From positions 1 to 31,410 of the IMG/VR virus record IMGVR_UViG_3300028027_000159: DNA of 31,410 bases; one strand, 5' to 3'. Below the pieces are notes generated by a model. That model was not told where the DNA came from, searched no databases, and worked only from the letters and a program-made list of their open reading frames with translations. Source of the stretch: a virus. Positions within the stretch are counted from its first letter, which is position 1. The number at the start of each line of letters is the position of its first letter. A program made the translations under genes and the position numbers. Shown here one piece after another: positions 1-9,870 of the stretch.

Positions 1-2344
1 CCTTGCAGATTTACCACGCGACAAAGAAGACAAACCCGAATACCAACGCGAAGTATTAAGCGACCTTCAACGGATCGCGGAAGACTTGGTTGCTGAAATT
101 ACAAACCACCGCGTTTTGTTTGGTGACTTAATCACAGTACAAAATGTCACGCTCGAACCGTTCTTAGAAGAATTTCAACACACATTAACAGGTTGGACGA
201 TTAGTCTTGACCTTCTCGTTCCTTACTATTGGGACGCGTGTTCTATTCCTGCGGAGTGGAACGACTTCTTCGAAAGCGGTAGCGGTGGGACGGGTTCAAT
301 CTTGACGTTTATAGATTCAATTAATCGCGACGAGAACGGCAACGTGTCGCTTGTCAACGACGAAGAAACACCAGCTCCGAATTACTACTACGGCACAAAC
401 AACGAAGGTGTGCGCGGTTGGTACTTGTTGAGCGACGAAGTAGGATTGACGTGCGAAACGATTGGAGATTGTCAAACGATAATTGACATCGAAGCAGCCA
501 TTGACGCGCTTGAAGAAGAAATACTTTTAAAGGCTGACATTACAAGCATAAGCGCAGTTGGTTTCTCGAATGACTACGATGACCTCGACAACCTTCCGAC
601 AATTCCCGCAGCACAAGTTAATTCAGATTGGAACGCAACGAGCGGAGTTGAAGAAATATTAAACAAACCAACACTAACGAGTGGAACAGTTACTTCGGTT
701 GGTTTAACAATGCCTTCCGCATTTAGTGTAGCAAATAGCCCTATTACAACTTCGGGAACTTTAGCAGTTACAGGAGCAGGTACTGTTTCGCAATATGTAA
801 GAGGTGATGGCAGCCTTGCTAATTTTCCATCGTCAACAGGCGGTGGTTCTTCATTGGCTTTCTATTTAAACGGATCAATAGCGCAAGGAACGATTGGCGG
901 TGTGGCTTTCAAAGAAATGGACAGAACGCCCATCTTGGGAACAGGAACAGACTTCACAATAAATGCGAATGGATACATTCAAAGTTTTATCACAGATGCA
1001 AACGTTCCAAACCAATTAGAGATACCGGCAGGAAATTGGAATTTTGAAACATATTTTAGTGCATCGAGTAGCGGTGGTACACCTTCATTTTACGTTGAGT
1101 TATACAAGTGGAACGGAGCGACATTATCTTTGATAGCGTCAAACTCAGCAACTCCCGAAGGCATAACTAACGGAACGGTAATAGATGCGTATTTTAGCGC
1201 GTTAGCAGTACCACAAACAACGTTAGCAGCTACGGATAGACTAGCAATAAGAATTTACGTTACGCATTCAGGAAGGACAATTACACTTCACACCGAGAAT
1301 AGTCATCTATGCCAAGTGATAACGACATTTTCAACGGGACTAACAGCGTTGAATGGGTTAACGGCACAGGTGCAAAACTTCGCAACGGGTACAAGTGGAA
1401 CAGACTTCGGTATATCTTCCGCGACAAGTACGCACACGTTCAATTTACCAACGGCAAGCGCAGCGAACAGAGGTGCTTTGAGTTCTGCGGATTGGTCAAC
1501 GTTTAACGGAAAGCAAGATGCGTTAGGATTTACACCTGAGAATACAGCCAACAAACAGAACTCGTTAGCAATAGACGGAACAGGGGTTAAATTTCCAACT
1601 GTTGACGCTGTGAATAACCTTTCATTTATTGACAAGTTTAAGCGAGGAGTTCAATACTTCACAGACTTTGATAATATAGCTACTTCAACACCTAATTTCA
1701 CACAATTTACAGGTGGCACAGGTGCAAGTGTTATTCGACAAGTGACGAATATACCAAACGCAACTACTAATCAAATTGGTTTTTGTCAGTATCAAACAGG
1801 AACAATTTTAACCGGTTATGCTACACATATAAATGAAGGCTTTGTTGGTTCTCAATTTATTTTTGGCGGCGGTGCTTGGGTATTTGAAACATTCGTAAAT
1901 GTAGAAACATTATCAGATGTCACTAATAGATTTCGATTTATTAGTGGTTTTGGAAGTTCAGCAACGAATGGTGCTGAAGGTAACGGAGCATTTTTTACTT
2001 ATGATGAGGGAGCAACTCAAAACGGAACAGCAGCTACTCCGAATTGGCAAACTCAAACTTGTGTAGGTAGTGTTCGTACACTTACTACAACTTCAGTAGC
2101 TGTAACAGCAGGAGCTTGGACTAAGCTAAGAATAGAAGTTAACGCAGCAGCTACATCAGTTACATTTTATGTGAACGGTACTTTAGTAGCAACACACCAA
2201 ACAAATATACCTACTTGGGTAAGTGCTGCGAATCCTCGTGGTTTTAACGTAAAACAAAGCATTGCAAAAACAACAGGATTAACTAACAGAAGTGTATTCT
2301 GCGATTATTTAGGCTACGAAAACAGATTAACAATACCACGATGA
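1..2344 (+). CDS. Tail fibre fused to a neck/tail-completion domain (3' part of a gene that starts at 31247 across the circular junction)
   Basis: The frame is already open at base 2 and has no start at the left edge; a TTG at position 86 could be mistaken for one. Joined to the 54 codons and two bases at the right edge it makes a protein of about 835 residues. The first ~150 residues resemble the tail-completion/neck proteins of Bacteroidota phages (EVLSDLQRIAEDL, then FLEEFQHTLTGWTISLDL and DACSIP). Next come typical fibre segments (GTVTSVGLTMP, QYVRGDGSLANFP), a jelly-roll-like beta domain, a second fibre linker (STFNGKQDALGFTPEN) and a beta-rich C-terminal domain (WVFETFVNVE, WTKLRIEVNA, VTFYVNGTLVA) that looks like a concanavalin-type lectin fold and is probably the receptor-binding tip. 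The stop overlaps the next start (ATGA). Domain names are inference; the open frame is seen directly. Confidence 0.85.
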   Translation, partial: LADLPRDKEDKPEYQREVLSDLQRIAEDLVAEITNHRVLFGDLITVQNVTLEPFLEEFQHTLTGWTISLDLLVPYYWDACSIPAEWNDFFESGSGGTGSILTFIDSINRDENGNVSLVNDEETPAPNYYYGTNNEGVRGWYLLSDEVGLTCETIGDCQTIIDIEAAIDALEEEILLKADITSISAVGFSNDYDDLDNLPTIPAAQVNSDWNATSGVEEILNKPTLTSGTVTSVGLTMPSAFSVANSPITTSGTLAVTGAGTVSQYVRGDGSLANFPSSTGGGSSLAFYLNGSIAQGTIGGVAFKEMDRTPILGTGTDFTINANGYIQSFITDANVPNQLEIPAGNWNFETYFSASSSGGTPSFYVELYKWNGATLSLIASNSATPEGITNGTVIDAYFSALAVPQTTLAATDRLAIRIYVTHSGRTITLHTENSHLCQVITTFSTGLTALNGLTAQVQNFATGTSGTDFGISSATSTHTFNLPTASAANRGALSSADWSTFNGKQDALGFTPENTANKQNSLAIDGTGVKFPTVDAVNNLSFIDKFKRGVQYFTDFDNIATSTPNFTQFTGGTGASVIRQVTNIPNATTNQIGFCQYQTGTILTGYATHINEGFVGSQFIFGGGAWVFETFVNVETLSDVTNRFRFISGFGSSATNGAEGNGAFFTYDEGATQNGTAATPNWQTQTCVGSVRTLTTTSVAVTAGAWTKLRIEVNAAATSVTFYVNGTLVATHQTNIPTWVSAANPRGFNVKQSIAKTTGLTNRSVFCDYLGYENRLTIPR

Positions 2345-2466
2345 CAATAACTAAATACCGAATGATTACCGAAAACGGCTACATCGAAACACTTAATGAG
2401 CAAGAGGCTATTGAGTGGGGAAATTATACAACAGTAACCGAAGAAGTTCCAGACGACAATGGCTAA
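2341..2466 (+). CDS. Small hypothetical protein (41 aa) between fibre and gp10-like genes
   Basis: A 41-residue acidic protein beginning MTITKYRMITENGYIETLNE. Its ATG overlaps the stop of the fibre gene (ATGA) and its end overlaps the next start by 8 bases, the packing expected of a translated gene in this operon. It has no membrane segment, cysteines or recognisable motif. The position directly after a fibre gene is often taken by small tail-associated or fibre-assembly proteins, but that role is only a guess. Confidence 0.6.
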   Translation: MTITKYRMITENGYIETLNEQEAIEWGNYTTVTEEVPDDNG

Positions 2467-2995
2467 CGAACAGAGCGCACCAAACTTCTTCGCTGTGGTC
2501 AATGATATGGCTAAACGCTTTGTCGAATTGATGCAGTCCGACTACCGATTAAAACGAAAGGTGGGACGCAACTACACGAACGCGGTGTCAAGTGGTACGC
2601 TCGTAAAGTCACTCGCTTATCGCTTAAAGATTAAAGGCAAATCGATTGATATTTCAATATACGCAAAAGGAAAAGCATCGCAATACTTTCTTGCTCGCGA
2701 GAATGGACGTAGAGCAGGAGCGACACCGCCACCCGTAAGCGCGATTTTAGACTGGATGCGATTAAAACCTATCAAGTTACGCGACAAAGAAAGCGGTAAA
2801 TTTAAGAAGCCAACGGAAGAACTGAAAAGACAAGTTGCCTTTATGATTGCTCGCAAGATAGGACGCGACGGAATCAAAGGTTGGAAGGCGTTCGACTACG
2901 CATACGAAAACATTTGGGACGAATACGAAGCAAAAGTTGTGGCTGCATTTGGAAAAGATTTCGGAGCGAGTTTAGACGGATTAAACGACATATAA
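2459..2995 (+). CDS. HK97-gp10-like tail-terminator/neck protein
   Basis: A basic 178-residue protein. The N-terminal part has the pattern of a gp10-type protein (NAVSSGTLVKSLAYRLKIKG, then ISIYAKGKASQYF), followed by a proline-rich turn (GATPPPVSAILDWM) and RQVAFMIARKIGRDGIKG, a motif seen in gp10-like neck/tail-terminator proteins of Bacteroidota phages. In such phages it caps the tail tube where it meets the head. It overlaps the preceding small gene and is followed by an A-rich leader and the next tail gene. The family call rests on motif pattern; the neck role is inferred from context. Confidence 0.65.
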   Translation: MANEQSAPNFFAVVNDMAKRFVELMQSDYRLKRKVGRNYTNAVSSGTLVKSLAYRLKIKGKSIDISIYAKGKASQYFLARENGRRAGATPPPVSAILDWMRLKPIKLRDKESGKFKKPTEELKRQVAFMIARKIGRDGIKGWKAFDYAYENIWDEYEAKVVAAFGKDFGASLDGLNDI

Positions 2996-3007
2996 AAAAC
3001 AATAAAC

Positions 3008-4243
3008 ATGGCAATTACAATAGAAGAACAACCGTACGAATACACACCCATCGGTCAACGGTTAATGATTGTTTGCAGGTCAACGAATGTGACTAACGCA
3101 GGCTTTCGTTTCGTGTTCGACTTCGGTTCGTTCCAAGTCAACGTACAACCCAACGCGCAAAACAAAGGAATGTTAGACCTCGCACCTATCTTTCGCGAAT
3201 CGTTGCAACACGACGCTTCACTTTTGACAACGTCAGCGGACACTGAGAACACCAGCGTTGCTTTCATTTCTTGCACGATTAAAGAAGGGTGGTTGGTCGA
3301 CGGAGTGTTCACAGTAAGCGGTAGCGGAATGGCTGACATTGACGATGTGTATGCGTTTCTTGCTGAATACCAAGTAAGCGACGGATACAAACCAAACCCG
3401 AACACACGCTACGCGCTCGACGGCATCACGAAATACTTAATGAGTGAACGAAATGTCGACACGCACAAATGGAGCGAAGCGGCGGCGCGTGGATTGTCAA
3501 GCAACTTCGTTTATATTCCAACGCGATTAGCTGACTGGGGAATTATGTACATACCTTCAGCAACGGCATTGCTTGCAGATAGCGATTTCGACATTGCGGT
3601 TTTTTCAACGTACGACGACAGCGATACTTTAATTGATACCGTAAATGTCAATTTAAGCAACGCAAATAATCTTGTTAATGTCATTGGTGCTAATCCTACC
3701 AACTTGATAAATGGCGGTTTAGATTTTACAAATGTCAAATACTACACTATTCAAATTGGAAAAGAAATCGCGTTCCCCGTTTACACACCTGCTTCACGCG
3801 TGTATTGTTTTTATCTTGTTCCTGATGATTGTCGCTTTGACAACGTGCGTTTGGGTTGGACAAATACTTGCGGTGGGATTGATTACTTTAACTTTACGAA
3901 GAAGTCTGAGTTGTCGTTCAACTACGATCGTAAGCAATATCAAAAAGTAGTTGGTTCATACAACACAGCATCGTTTGCTTTCAACACTTGGGACAGAGGC
4001 GCAACAGACCGCTACGTTACAACAACGAAAGGACTACAAATAAACAGCGACTGGATAAGCGTTGGAGAGTTCGAATTGTTACAAACGCTTTGTCGTTCTA
4101 ACGATGTGTTCATAATTGGTGATGACGCTACAATGACACCTGTGTTAGTTGACACGCAGAACTTTGTTATCAAGGACGAAAGATATTCTAAACTTTACAA
4201 TGTTACTTTGAATCTTAAATACTCTCAACCTGTTGGCTTATGA
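3008..4243 (+). CDS. Phage tail structural protein, Bacteroidota type
   Basis: A 411-residue beta-rich protein with no signal peptide or membrane segment. Its start, with a two-stage N-terminal beta domain (GFRFVFDFGSFQVNVQPN, then GMLDLAPIFRESL), resembles a group of tail proteins encoded next to the large tail/baseplate protein in Bacteroidota phages. A later segment (YDRKQYQKVVGSYNTASFAF, then EFELLQTLCRSNDVFII) fits that group. Its last codon overlaps the next start (ATGATGA), suggesting coupled translation with the 881-residue tail protein. A distal-tail or tube-extension role is possible; the exact function is unknown. Confidence 0.55.
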   Translation: MAITIEEQPYEYTPIGQRLMIVCRSTNVTNAGFRFVFDFGSFQVNVQPNAQNKGMLDLAPIFRESLQHDASLLTTSADTENTSVAFISCTIKEGWLVDGVFTVSGSGMADIDDVYAFLAEYQVSDGYKPNPNTRYALDGITKYLMSERNVDTHKWSEAAARGLSSNFVYIPTRLADWGIMYIPSATALLADSDFDIAVFSTYDDSDTLIDTVNVNLSNANNLVNVIGANPTNLINGGLDFTNVKYYTIQIGKEIAFPVYTPASRVYCFYLVPDDCRFDNVRLGWTNTCGGIDYFNFTKKSELSFNYDRKQYQKVVGSYNTASFAFNTWDRGATDRYVTTTKGLQINSDWISVGEFELLQTLCRSNDVFIIGDDATMTPVLVDTQNFVIKDERYSKLYNVTLNLKYSQPVGL

Positions 4244-6885
4244 TGAATCAAGTGATATTAACGTTAACCGATAACGACGGAAACAGCGCGATTCTCGACC
4301 TTTACGAGAACGAAAAAATGCACTTGAACTATAAGTTCACAGACATCACCGACTTCGCTTCCGTAGGCAATTACTCGCAGGAGTTTCGTGTTCCAGCAAG
4401 TGCAACCAACACCGACTTTTTCGGTGCTATCTTTAACGTAAACTTCGACGGTTGGTTTGACTTCCGCAAAAAGGTTGATGCGGTATTGACTGTTAATACT
4501 ATTCCAATTGCAAGCGGTCACATTCAGGTGAAGAAGTTATATTGGCAAACGGGCAAGTTGTTTGAATTCGAAGTTGTGTTCTTTGGTGAAGTACCAAACC
4601 TTGCAAGACTACTCAACGAGAAAAAGTTGAAAGACATTGAGAGTATTGTCGCGGGTGACCTTGACTACGATTTACTTCACGAATACGTTGAAACACCACC
4701 TAACGAACACACGATTTTAACGCTATGTGATAAGTGGAATTTAACGACAGTTAACCCAGAAGGACAACCAATTTATTGGATTCCTGCTTTGAATTTCTTA
4801 ATTAACGATTCACAACCGCTAAAAGTCGGACACTTAACGCCCGCTGTAAAGGCGCAATACTTGTTCGACGAAATAATGAACGACGCAGGTTTGCAGTATT
4901 CGAGCGACAATCTTGCGGGCTGTTTGGATAACGTGTACGTTCCATTCGTGAACGGGCAATATTTGAACGCTTCCAACGGACTAAACGACATCGCGTCAAA
5001 CGTTGGTCTTGCGACTAACATAAACAACGTGCCATTCACTCCGTATGGTTCGGGTTCTTTGTTTGATTTGTACACAAACTTTACTGAATACGAAGATGCA
5101 GGGAACGACTGGAGTAGTGGAATTTACACCGCACCATTTACGGGAACATTTACGTTCAAGTGTTGGATGAACGGACAAGCGCGACCTTTGGGAACGGTTG
5201 GGGTTGGTACGGTTGAATTTGGTTTCTATCTTGACAGCGGTGCATTTTATAGCGCGATAAGTGTTGGAAGTGCTTTGACAAATGACTTGACTTACGATCA
5301 AAATATAACGCTTCAACTTAATGCAGGCGACACGGTTAAGTTTTATTTTACCGCGATTATTTACCAACAATTCGGAGACCTTGAAATTGATTTTACAGGA
5401 AATGCAAACGTTGACTATTCAGGAACAGGAGTTGAATTAGTAAGTGTTGGGACGGCATTGACAGGTGATACTTGCGTAATGTCTTTCAACGCTCCAGATA
5501 TGAAGCAAATTGATTTCATGACATCAATTCAAAAAATGTTTAACCTCGTTTTCGTGGCCGACAAGACGCTACCTAACACGCTTCGCGTTGAACCAATGGT
5601 CGAATACATCGCAAGCGGTATTACGCTAGACTGGTCGCAGAAATTAGACTTGTCGAAAGACATTATGTACTCGCCAACGACCGACCTACAAAAGGCGAAG
5701 TTCACTTTTACATACACCGAAGATGGCGACTATTTCAATTCGGTATACAAAGACAACGGACGCATCTACGGACGTTATGAAGTAACAGAAAGCGATTTCG
5801 AAGTAATTAACGAGTTTGCAACAGGCGAAGAAAAGGTTGAGTTAGCATTTGCGTCTACACCTTCAGCACCTGTGGAAAATACGGACGTCGTTGTCCCTAA
5901 GTTCTTGAATAGTGAAGGACAATTTGTACAACCGAAGCCACGCATCCTTTACTACTTCGCGGACTTCTTTGTGAATATGTACGATGAGGTTTCAGATAGC
6001 GTAATTCAAACTGCGGTTAAGTGTCTAAACAATTACTCGACAATGAACGCAACGGTGTCAGATAGCGACCTCAACTTTGCTCCTGAAATACCACCGCATA
6101 CAATCATTGCAAACCCATACGAGAACCTTTACAATCGTTGGTGGCGTAACTATTACCGCGAACTATTCGACGGTCAAGCGCGCATCTTAGAAGGAATGTT
6201 CGCGCTAACATTAAACGACGTTTTCACGTTTCAATTTAGCGACAAGATTTGGATAATAGATTCTTGGTGGCGCGTTCTTGAAATTCAAGGCTACGTCGTA
6301 GGCGAACAAGACTTGACTAAAGTAAAACTTATTCGCGTGCTCGACATCGATAATGGCTGCGACCTTTTGCCCGTGTCCGCTAACTTAGACCAGTCTTTAA
6401 ATTGGGAAACACCGAACGGCGATCCTGCGACAATTACGCAAGACTGTTGTCTTCGTTTTGGCTACAATTGGAACAGCACAAAGAACGATTGTTTCTCGCA
6501 ACCAAACAACGGCACGCGTTCCTTCATAACGCAACAAGTTCCTTCGTTAGCACCAACGCGTTTCGGTGCGCCTGTGAGCTTCAATGGTTCAATAACACAA
6601 CCAGTTAGAACAATAACGACTGACTACGTTGTAACGAATTTCGACAGAATGATTTTCGCAGATACGACAGGCGGCGGCATAACTATTTACTTGCCTTCTG
6701 CAACGACAACCGCAGGTCGTGAATTGATAATACAACGCGTTGTTTCGGGTGCAAACCCACTAACGGTACAAGCATACACAGGAGAAACGGTTGAAGGTAG
6801 CGGAAGCGTTACGCTAAGCGCAGCAGGGGACACAATAACAATTATATCAAATGGAACAGACTTCAAAGGAACTTCTACAAAATAA
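4240..6885 (+). CDS. Large tail/baseplate-type protein with fibre-like C-terminal module
   Basis: An 881-residue protein. The N-terminal ~150 residues (LYENEKMHLNYKFTDITDF, NYSQEFRVPAS, GHIQVKKLYWQTG) match the opening of large tail proteins of Bacteroidota siphophages that sit beside the tape measure, probably the distal tail/hub. The middle is beta-rich with an inserted jelly-roll-like stretch (APFTGTFTFKCWMNG). The last ~90 residues (YVVTNFDRMIFADTTGGG, ITIYLPSA, LIIQRV) are a beta-solenoid or trimerisation module of the sort found at the ends of phage fibres. It is translationally coupled to the upstream gene. The structural role is well supported; the exact position in the tail is inferred. 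Confidence 0.6.
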   Translation: MMNQVILTLTDNDGNSAILDLYENEKMHLNYKFTDITDFASVGNYSQEFRVPASATNTDFFGAIFNVNFDGWFDFRKKVDAVLTVNTIPIASGHIQVKKLYWQTGKLFEFEVVFFGEVPNLARLLNEKKLKDIESIVAGDLDYDLLHEYVETPPNEHTILTLCDKWNLTTVNPEGQPIYWIPALNFLINDSQPLKVGHLTPAVKAQYLFDEIMNDAGLQYSSDNLAGCLDNVYVPFVNGQYLNASNGLNDIASNVGLATNINNVPFTPYGSGSLFDLYTNFTEYEDAGNDWSSGIYTAPFTGTFTFKCWMNGQARPLGTVGVGTVEFGFYLDSGAFYSAISVGSALTNDLTYDQNITLQLNAGDTVKFYFTAIIYQQFGDLEIDFTGNANVDYSGTGVELVSVGTALTGDTCVMSFNAPDMKQIDFMTSIQKMFNLVFVADKTLPNTLRVEPMVEYIASGITLDWSQKLDLSKDIMYSPTTDLQKAKFTFTYTEDGDYFNSVYKDNGRIYGRYEVTESDFEVINEFATGEEKVELAFASTPSAPVENTDVVVPKFLNSEGQFVQPKPRILYYFADFFVNMYDEVSDSVIQTAVKCLNNYSTMNATVSDSDLNFAPEIPPHTIIANPYENLYNRWWRNYYRELFDGQARILEGMFALTLNDVFTFQFSDKIWIIDSWWRVLEIQGYVVGEQDLTKVKLIRVLDIDNGCDLLPVSANLDQSLNWETPNGDPATITQDCCLRFGYNWNSTKNDCFSQPNNGTRSFITQQVPSLAPTRFGAPVSFNGSITQPVRTITTDYVVTNFDRMIFADTTGGGITIYLPSATTTAGRELIIQRVVSGANPLTVQAYTGETVEGSGSVTLSAAGDTITIISNGTDFKGTSTK

Positions 6886-6895
6886 GGCAGGCGCA

Positions 6896-7069
6896 ATGGT
6901 CGCCTGTTTAGAGTTCATAAAACTCAATATAAAAAGCGAAAGTAAATACGGACGTATTGCGAACGGAAAAAACAAACTAGCAAAATGGTTGTGTCGATTG
7001 CATAATTGTACGCCTATTTATGTAAACGTAGCGTTTTGGATATTTATAATTTATATAATCTTCTTCTGA
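6896..7069 (+). CDS. Small protein with C-terminal membrane segment
   Basis: The protein is 57 residues if it starts at the ATG at 6896. An upstream in-frame ATG at 6851 would give 72 residues but overlap the tail gene by 35 bases, so the later start is preferred. A basic N-terminal half (NIKSESKYGRIANGKNKLAK) is followed by one hydrophobic segment (YVNVAFWIFIIYIIFF) that reaches the C-terminus. It ends one base before the tape measure start. I do not recognise a family. Membrane insertion beside the tape measure could mean a role in DNA entry or tail assembly, but nothing in the sequence proves it. Confidence 0.55.
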   Translation: MVACLEFIKLNIKSESKYGRIANGKNKLAKWLCRLHNCTPIYVNVAFWIFIIYIIFF

Positions 7070-7070
7070 A

Positions 7071-9275
7071 ATGGCAAACACAATAGACTTCAATGTAGAC
7101 AGTAACGCGATGACCGTTCTCAATCAGACGGCTACGGCTGCTGACGGTGCTGCAAAAGGTATTAAGACATTGAAGGCGCAATACGCCGACTTAAAAAAGC
7201 AACAAGACCAATTCGACCCAGGGACTGAAAAGTTCAATCAGCTCTCTCAAAAGATGGGTGAGCTTAAGGATAGAATGAACGACGCTGCGGATGCAGTAAA
7301 AGGAAACACGGGGCCTGCGATTGAAGGAATGAGCGCGACGTTTGGAATCATGGGGCAACAGTTAGGCAACCTTGACTTCGAAGGACTAACGCAATCGATA
7401 GGAACGTTTAGCGCAAATCTTTCGCGCATTGATCCTAAAGCAATGATGGGTTCACTTAAAGCTATGTTAGCTGCGGGTGTTCAAGGTTTCAAAGCGTTGG
7501 GAAATGTGATTAAGCAAAACCCTATCTTTATTTTAGTGGGTGTAATTATTGGAATTATTGCATACTGGAAAGAGTTGAGCGACTTAGTTAGTGGAAAGAA
7601 GGGAATGTTGGAAAGTCTTAACAAACAAGCGGACGCATTAAAAACACAGGAACAATCGTTAACGCGTCAACTAGCATTACAAAAAGCGTTAGGCGAAGGC
7701 GCGGCAGCAATTTTAAGGACTGAACTAGATATGCTTGCAAACAAACAAAGGCAAGCGGAAGTCGCAATGGAAATAGCGGTTCTTGAGGACGATAAAGTGA
7801 AGTTTTTAGAAGCGCAACAACAACAGTTGACCGCAATTAACGACGTGGAAATGCGTCGAATAAAAATACATAAAGACGCGCAATCATTACTTGATAAAAT
7901 ACGCGCGGGTAAAGATGATGAATACAATAAACAACTTCTGCAAAATCAAGCGTTTAGTGAATACAAAGCGCGCACGGAAGAACTCGGTGTAGAGCAGCAA
8001 AGAAATAACGAAAGAGCAAGACAAGTCAACAACGAAATTGCAGACGCTCAAAGAAACGGCAACAAGGCGTTGGAAGAAAAGTTAATGTTAGAAAAACAAT
8101 CTTTGTACAATCAGAATGTTTCCATTCAATCGAACAAAGACGAAATATGGAACGCAGGAATGGCTGCGAAATCAGAAGTCAAGACGGAGAAAGAATTAGA
8201 GAGAATAGCAGCAAGCAAAGCGGCATCAGCAAAAAGAAAGAGCGACGCAGAAGCGGCAAGTAAAAAGTTAGCCGACGACATTCTTTCAATTGAGCAGCGC
8301 ATGGTTGAAGTTCAACGTTCTTTGATGGCTGAAAAGGATCGTGAGATTTTACTATTACAAGAAAAGCAAGCGCAAGAATTAAAGACATACGAGAAAGGAA
8401 AAAAGAGCGCGGAAGATTTGGCTAAACTAAAAACTTCACACGCTACTGAATTAAAAATTCTAACGGATAAGTACGACAAAGAAGCGCAAGAAAAAGAAGC
8501 TGAAAAGTTAGCAAAAGAAAAGGAAGCAGCGCAAGAAAGATTAAAAGAAAAACAGCAAGAACTAATTGACTTGCAAGCCATTATTGACACGGCAGACGAA
8601 AGTAATTTTCAATCTACATTATCGCAACAGCAACGCGATTTAATGGCTTCGCAAGATTACTACTTCAATCTAATTTCACAAGCGGAAACGGCAGGCTTAG
8701 ACACCGCAGCATTGATTGAAGAACAAGGACGCAAAGAGAATGAAATAAAAGACAAGTACCGCAAAGAAGACGAAGCTAAACAACAAGCAACGCAAGATTT
8801 TAGATTGAAGCAATTAGGCGAATCATTCGCAGCACTTGGAGCGTTAAACGACGCGTTTACAAAGAAGGGACAACAGCAATCGAAGAAACAATTTCAGATT
8901 CAAAAAGCGTTGAATCTCGCGTCGGCTGTAGTCGATACTTACGGCGGTATCAATAAAGCGTTAAACGACAAGACAATGCCTTCAACAACGGCGCGTATTA
9001 TTCAAGCGTCAATCGTGGGTGCAATGGGGTTAGCTAACGTAATAAAAATATCAAAGACGGAATATGGAAACGCAAGCGCACCTTCGGGAACGAACATGAG
9101 CGCGGGCGGTGGTGGCGACGGCGGAACAACAGCTCCTTCGCCTGCGAACTTCGCCTTCTTGCAGAACCAACCCAACCAACAACCACCCCTTCAGGCTTAC
9201 GTCGTTGGAACGCAGGTGTCGAGCAACTTAGAAGCACAACAATTAATTCAAAACCAATCACGATTAGGAGGATAA
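7071..9275 (+). CDS. Tape measure protein
   Basis: A 734-residue protein with the make-up of a siphophage tape measure. It has an N-terminal alpha-helical part with Ala/Lys/Gln-rich coiled coil and one hydrophobic segment around residues 148-168 (NPIFILVGVIIGIIAYWKEL). Long coiled-coil stretches at about 180-350 and 370-510 follow (AEKLAKEKEAAQERLKEKQQ). A conserved-looking C-terminal region (SKKQFQIQKALNLASAVVDT, then ASIVGAMGLANVIKI) ends in a Gly/Ser/Pro/Gln-rich tail. Tape measures set tail length and help DNA enter the cell. The gene lies after the distal tail genes and before the prohead protease, an order opposite to that of most siphophages. Confidence 0.9.
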   Translation: MANTIDFNVDSNAMTVLNQTATAADGAAKGIKTLKAQYADLKKQQDQFDPGTEKFNQLSQKMGELKDRMNDAADAVKGNTGPAIEGMSATFGIMGQQLGNLDFEGLTQSIGTFSANLSRIDPKAMMGSLKAMLAAGVQGFKALGNVIKQNPIFILVGVIIGIIAYWKELSDLVSGKKGMLESLNKQADALKTQEQSLTRQLALQKALGEGAAAILRTELDMLANKQRQAEVAMEIAVLEDDKVKFLEAQQQQLTAINDVEMRRIKIHKDAQSLLDKIRAGKDDEYNKQLLQNQAFSEYKARTEELGVEQQRNNERARQVNNEIADAQRNGNKALEEKLMLEKQSLYNQNVSIQSNKDEIWNAGMAAKSEVKTEKELERIAASKAASAKRKSDAEAASKKLADDILSIEQRMVEVQRSLMAEKDREILLLQEKQAQELKTYEKGKKSAEDLAKLKTSHATELKILTDKYDKEAQEKEAEKLAKEKEAAQERLKEKQQELIDLQAIIDTADESNFQSTLSQQQRDLMASQDYYFNLISQAETAGLDTAALIEEQGRKENEIKDKYRKEDEAKQQATQDFRLKQLGESFAALGALNDAFTKKGQQQSKKQFQIQKALNLASAVVDTYGGINKALNDKTMPSTTARIIQASIVGAMGLANVIKISKTEYGNASAPSGTNMSAGGGGDGGTTAPSPANFAFLQNQPNQQPPLQAYVVGTQVSSNLEAQQLIQNQSRLGG

Positions 9276-9279
9276 AAAC

Positions 9280-9870
9280 ATGAACAAAAAAATTAAAGTT
9301 ATTGAATACGGAATCGACGACGCAGGACTGTTAGGTGTCTTCGCGATTAGCGTTGTTGAACAACCTGCAATCGGTGTGGACTTCGTCGCACTTTCAGAAC
9401 AACACAGCGTCAAGTTCAAAGAAGATTTTAGAGGGTTGTTATACGGTGCTTTGCTTATTCCTGACCAACTGATTTACAGACGTGATGATAAGACCGAAGA
9501 AGAATACTACGTCAAGTATTCGAAAGATACCATTCGCGCCATTGCTTACAATTACTTGAAGCAAAACATGACCAACAACGCAACGGTTGAACACGCGAAA
9601 ACTGTTGAAGGTGTTTCGTTGGTTGAAACGTGGATCATTGAAGGCGAAAACGACAAGTCTAAGAATTTCGGGTTTTCACTTCCTGAAGGTACTTGGTTCG
9701 GTTGCATGAAGGTCGACAATGAAGATGTGAAAAAACAGATTCAAAATAAAGAGGTGTTAGGTTTTTCAATCGAAGGAAACTTTATTGCTGAAAAAGAAAT
9801 GTACATGCACTCACACGAACAATTTGCTGCCATTCTTGAAGAGTTGAACGACCTTTTAAAAGAGGACTAA
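9280..9870 (+). CDS. XkdF-like prohead maturation protease
   Basis: A 196-residue protein matching XkdF-type putative prohead proteases. GLLYGALLIPDQLIYRRDD is the usual N-terminal strand pair, the helix KDTIRAIAYNYLKQN follows, then a region with His at VEHAKTVEG that could hold the active-site His. ESWII-like SLVETWIIEGE, GTWFGCMKV and the ending VLGFSIEGNF match the conserved GFSIxG strand that carries the catalytic Ser in this family. Such proteases trim scaffold and capsid proteins inside the prohead. It is 5 bases after the tape measure and directly abuts the next small ORF; the scaffold-like and capsid genes follow. Catalytic residues are assigned by analogy only. Confidence 0.75.
   Translation: MNKKIKVIEYGIDDAGLLGVFAISVVEQPAIGVDFVALSEQHSVKFKEDFRGLLYGALLIPDQLIYRRDDKTEEEYYVKYSKDTIRAIAYNYLKQNMTNNATVEHAKTVEGVSLVETWIIEGENDKSKNFGFSLPEGTWFGCMKVDNEDVKKQIQNKEVLGFSIEGNFIAEKEMYMHSHEQFAAILEELNDLLKED

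Noticed and set aside
1303-1635. 110-codon minus-strand ORF opposite the fibre gene
   Set aside because: Shadow of the fibre's repetitive Thr/Ser/Ala codons, no start context and no protein-like motif.
86-2344. Fibre gene starting at the TTG at 86
   Set aside because: The frame is open to the left edge and joins the right-edge gene in frame; no leader precedes the TTG.
8312-8590. Minus-strand ORF rich in Ser/Cys/Phe within the tape measure
   Set aside because: Antisense of the Lys/Glu/Ala coiled coil, which always gives Phe/Ser/Cys-rich open frames.
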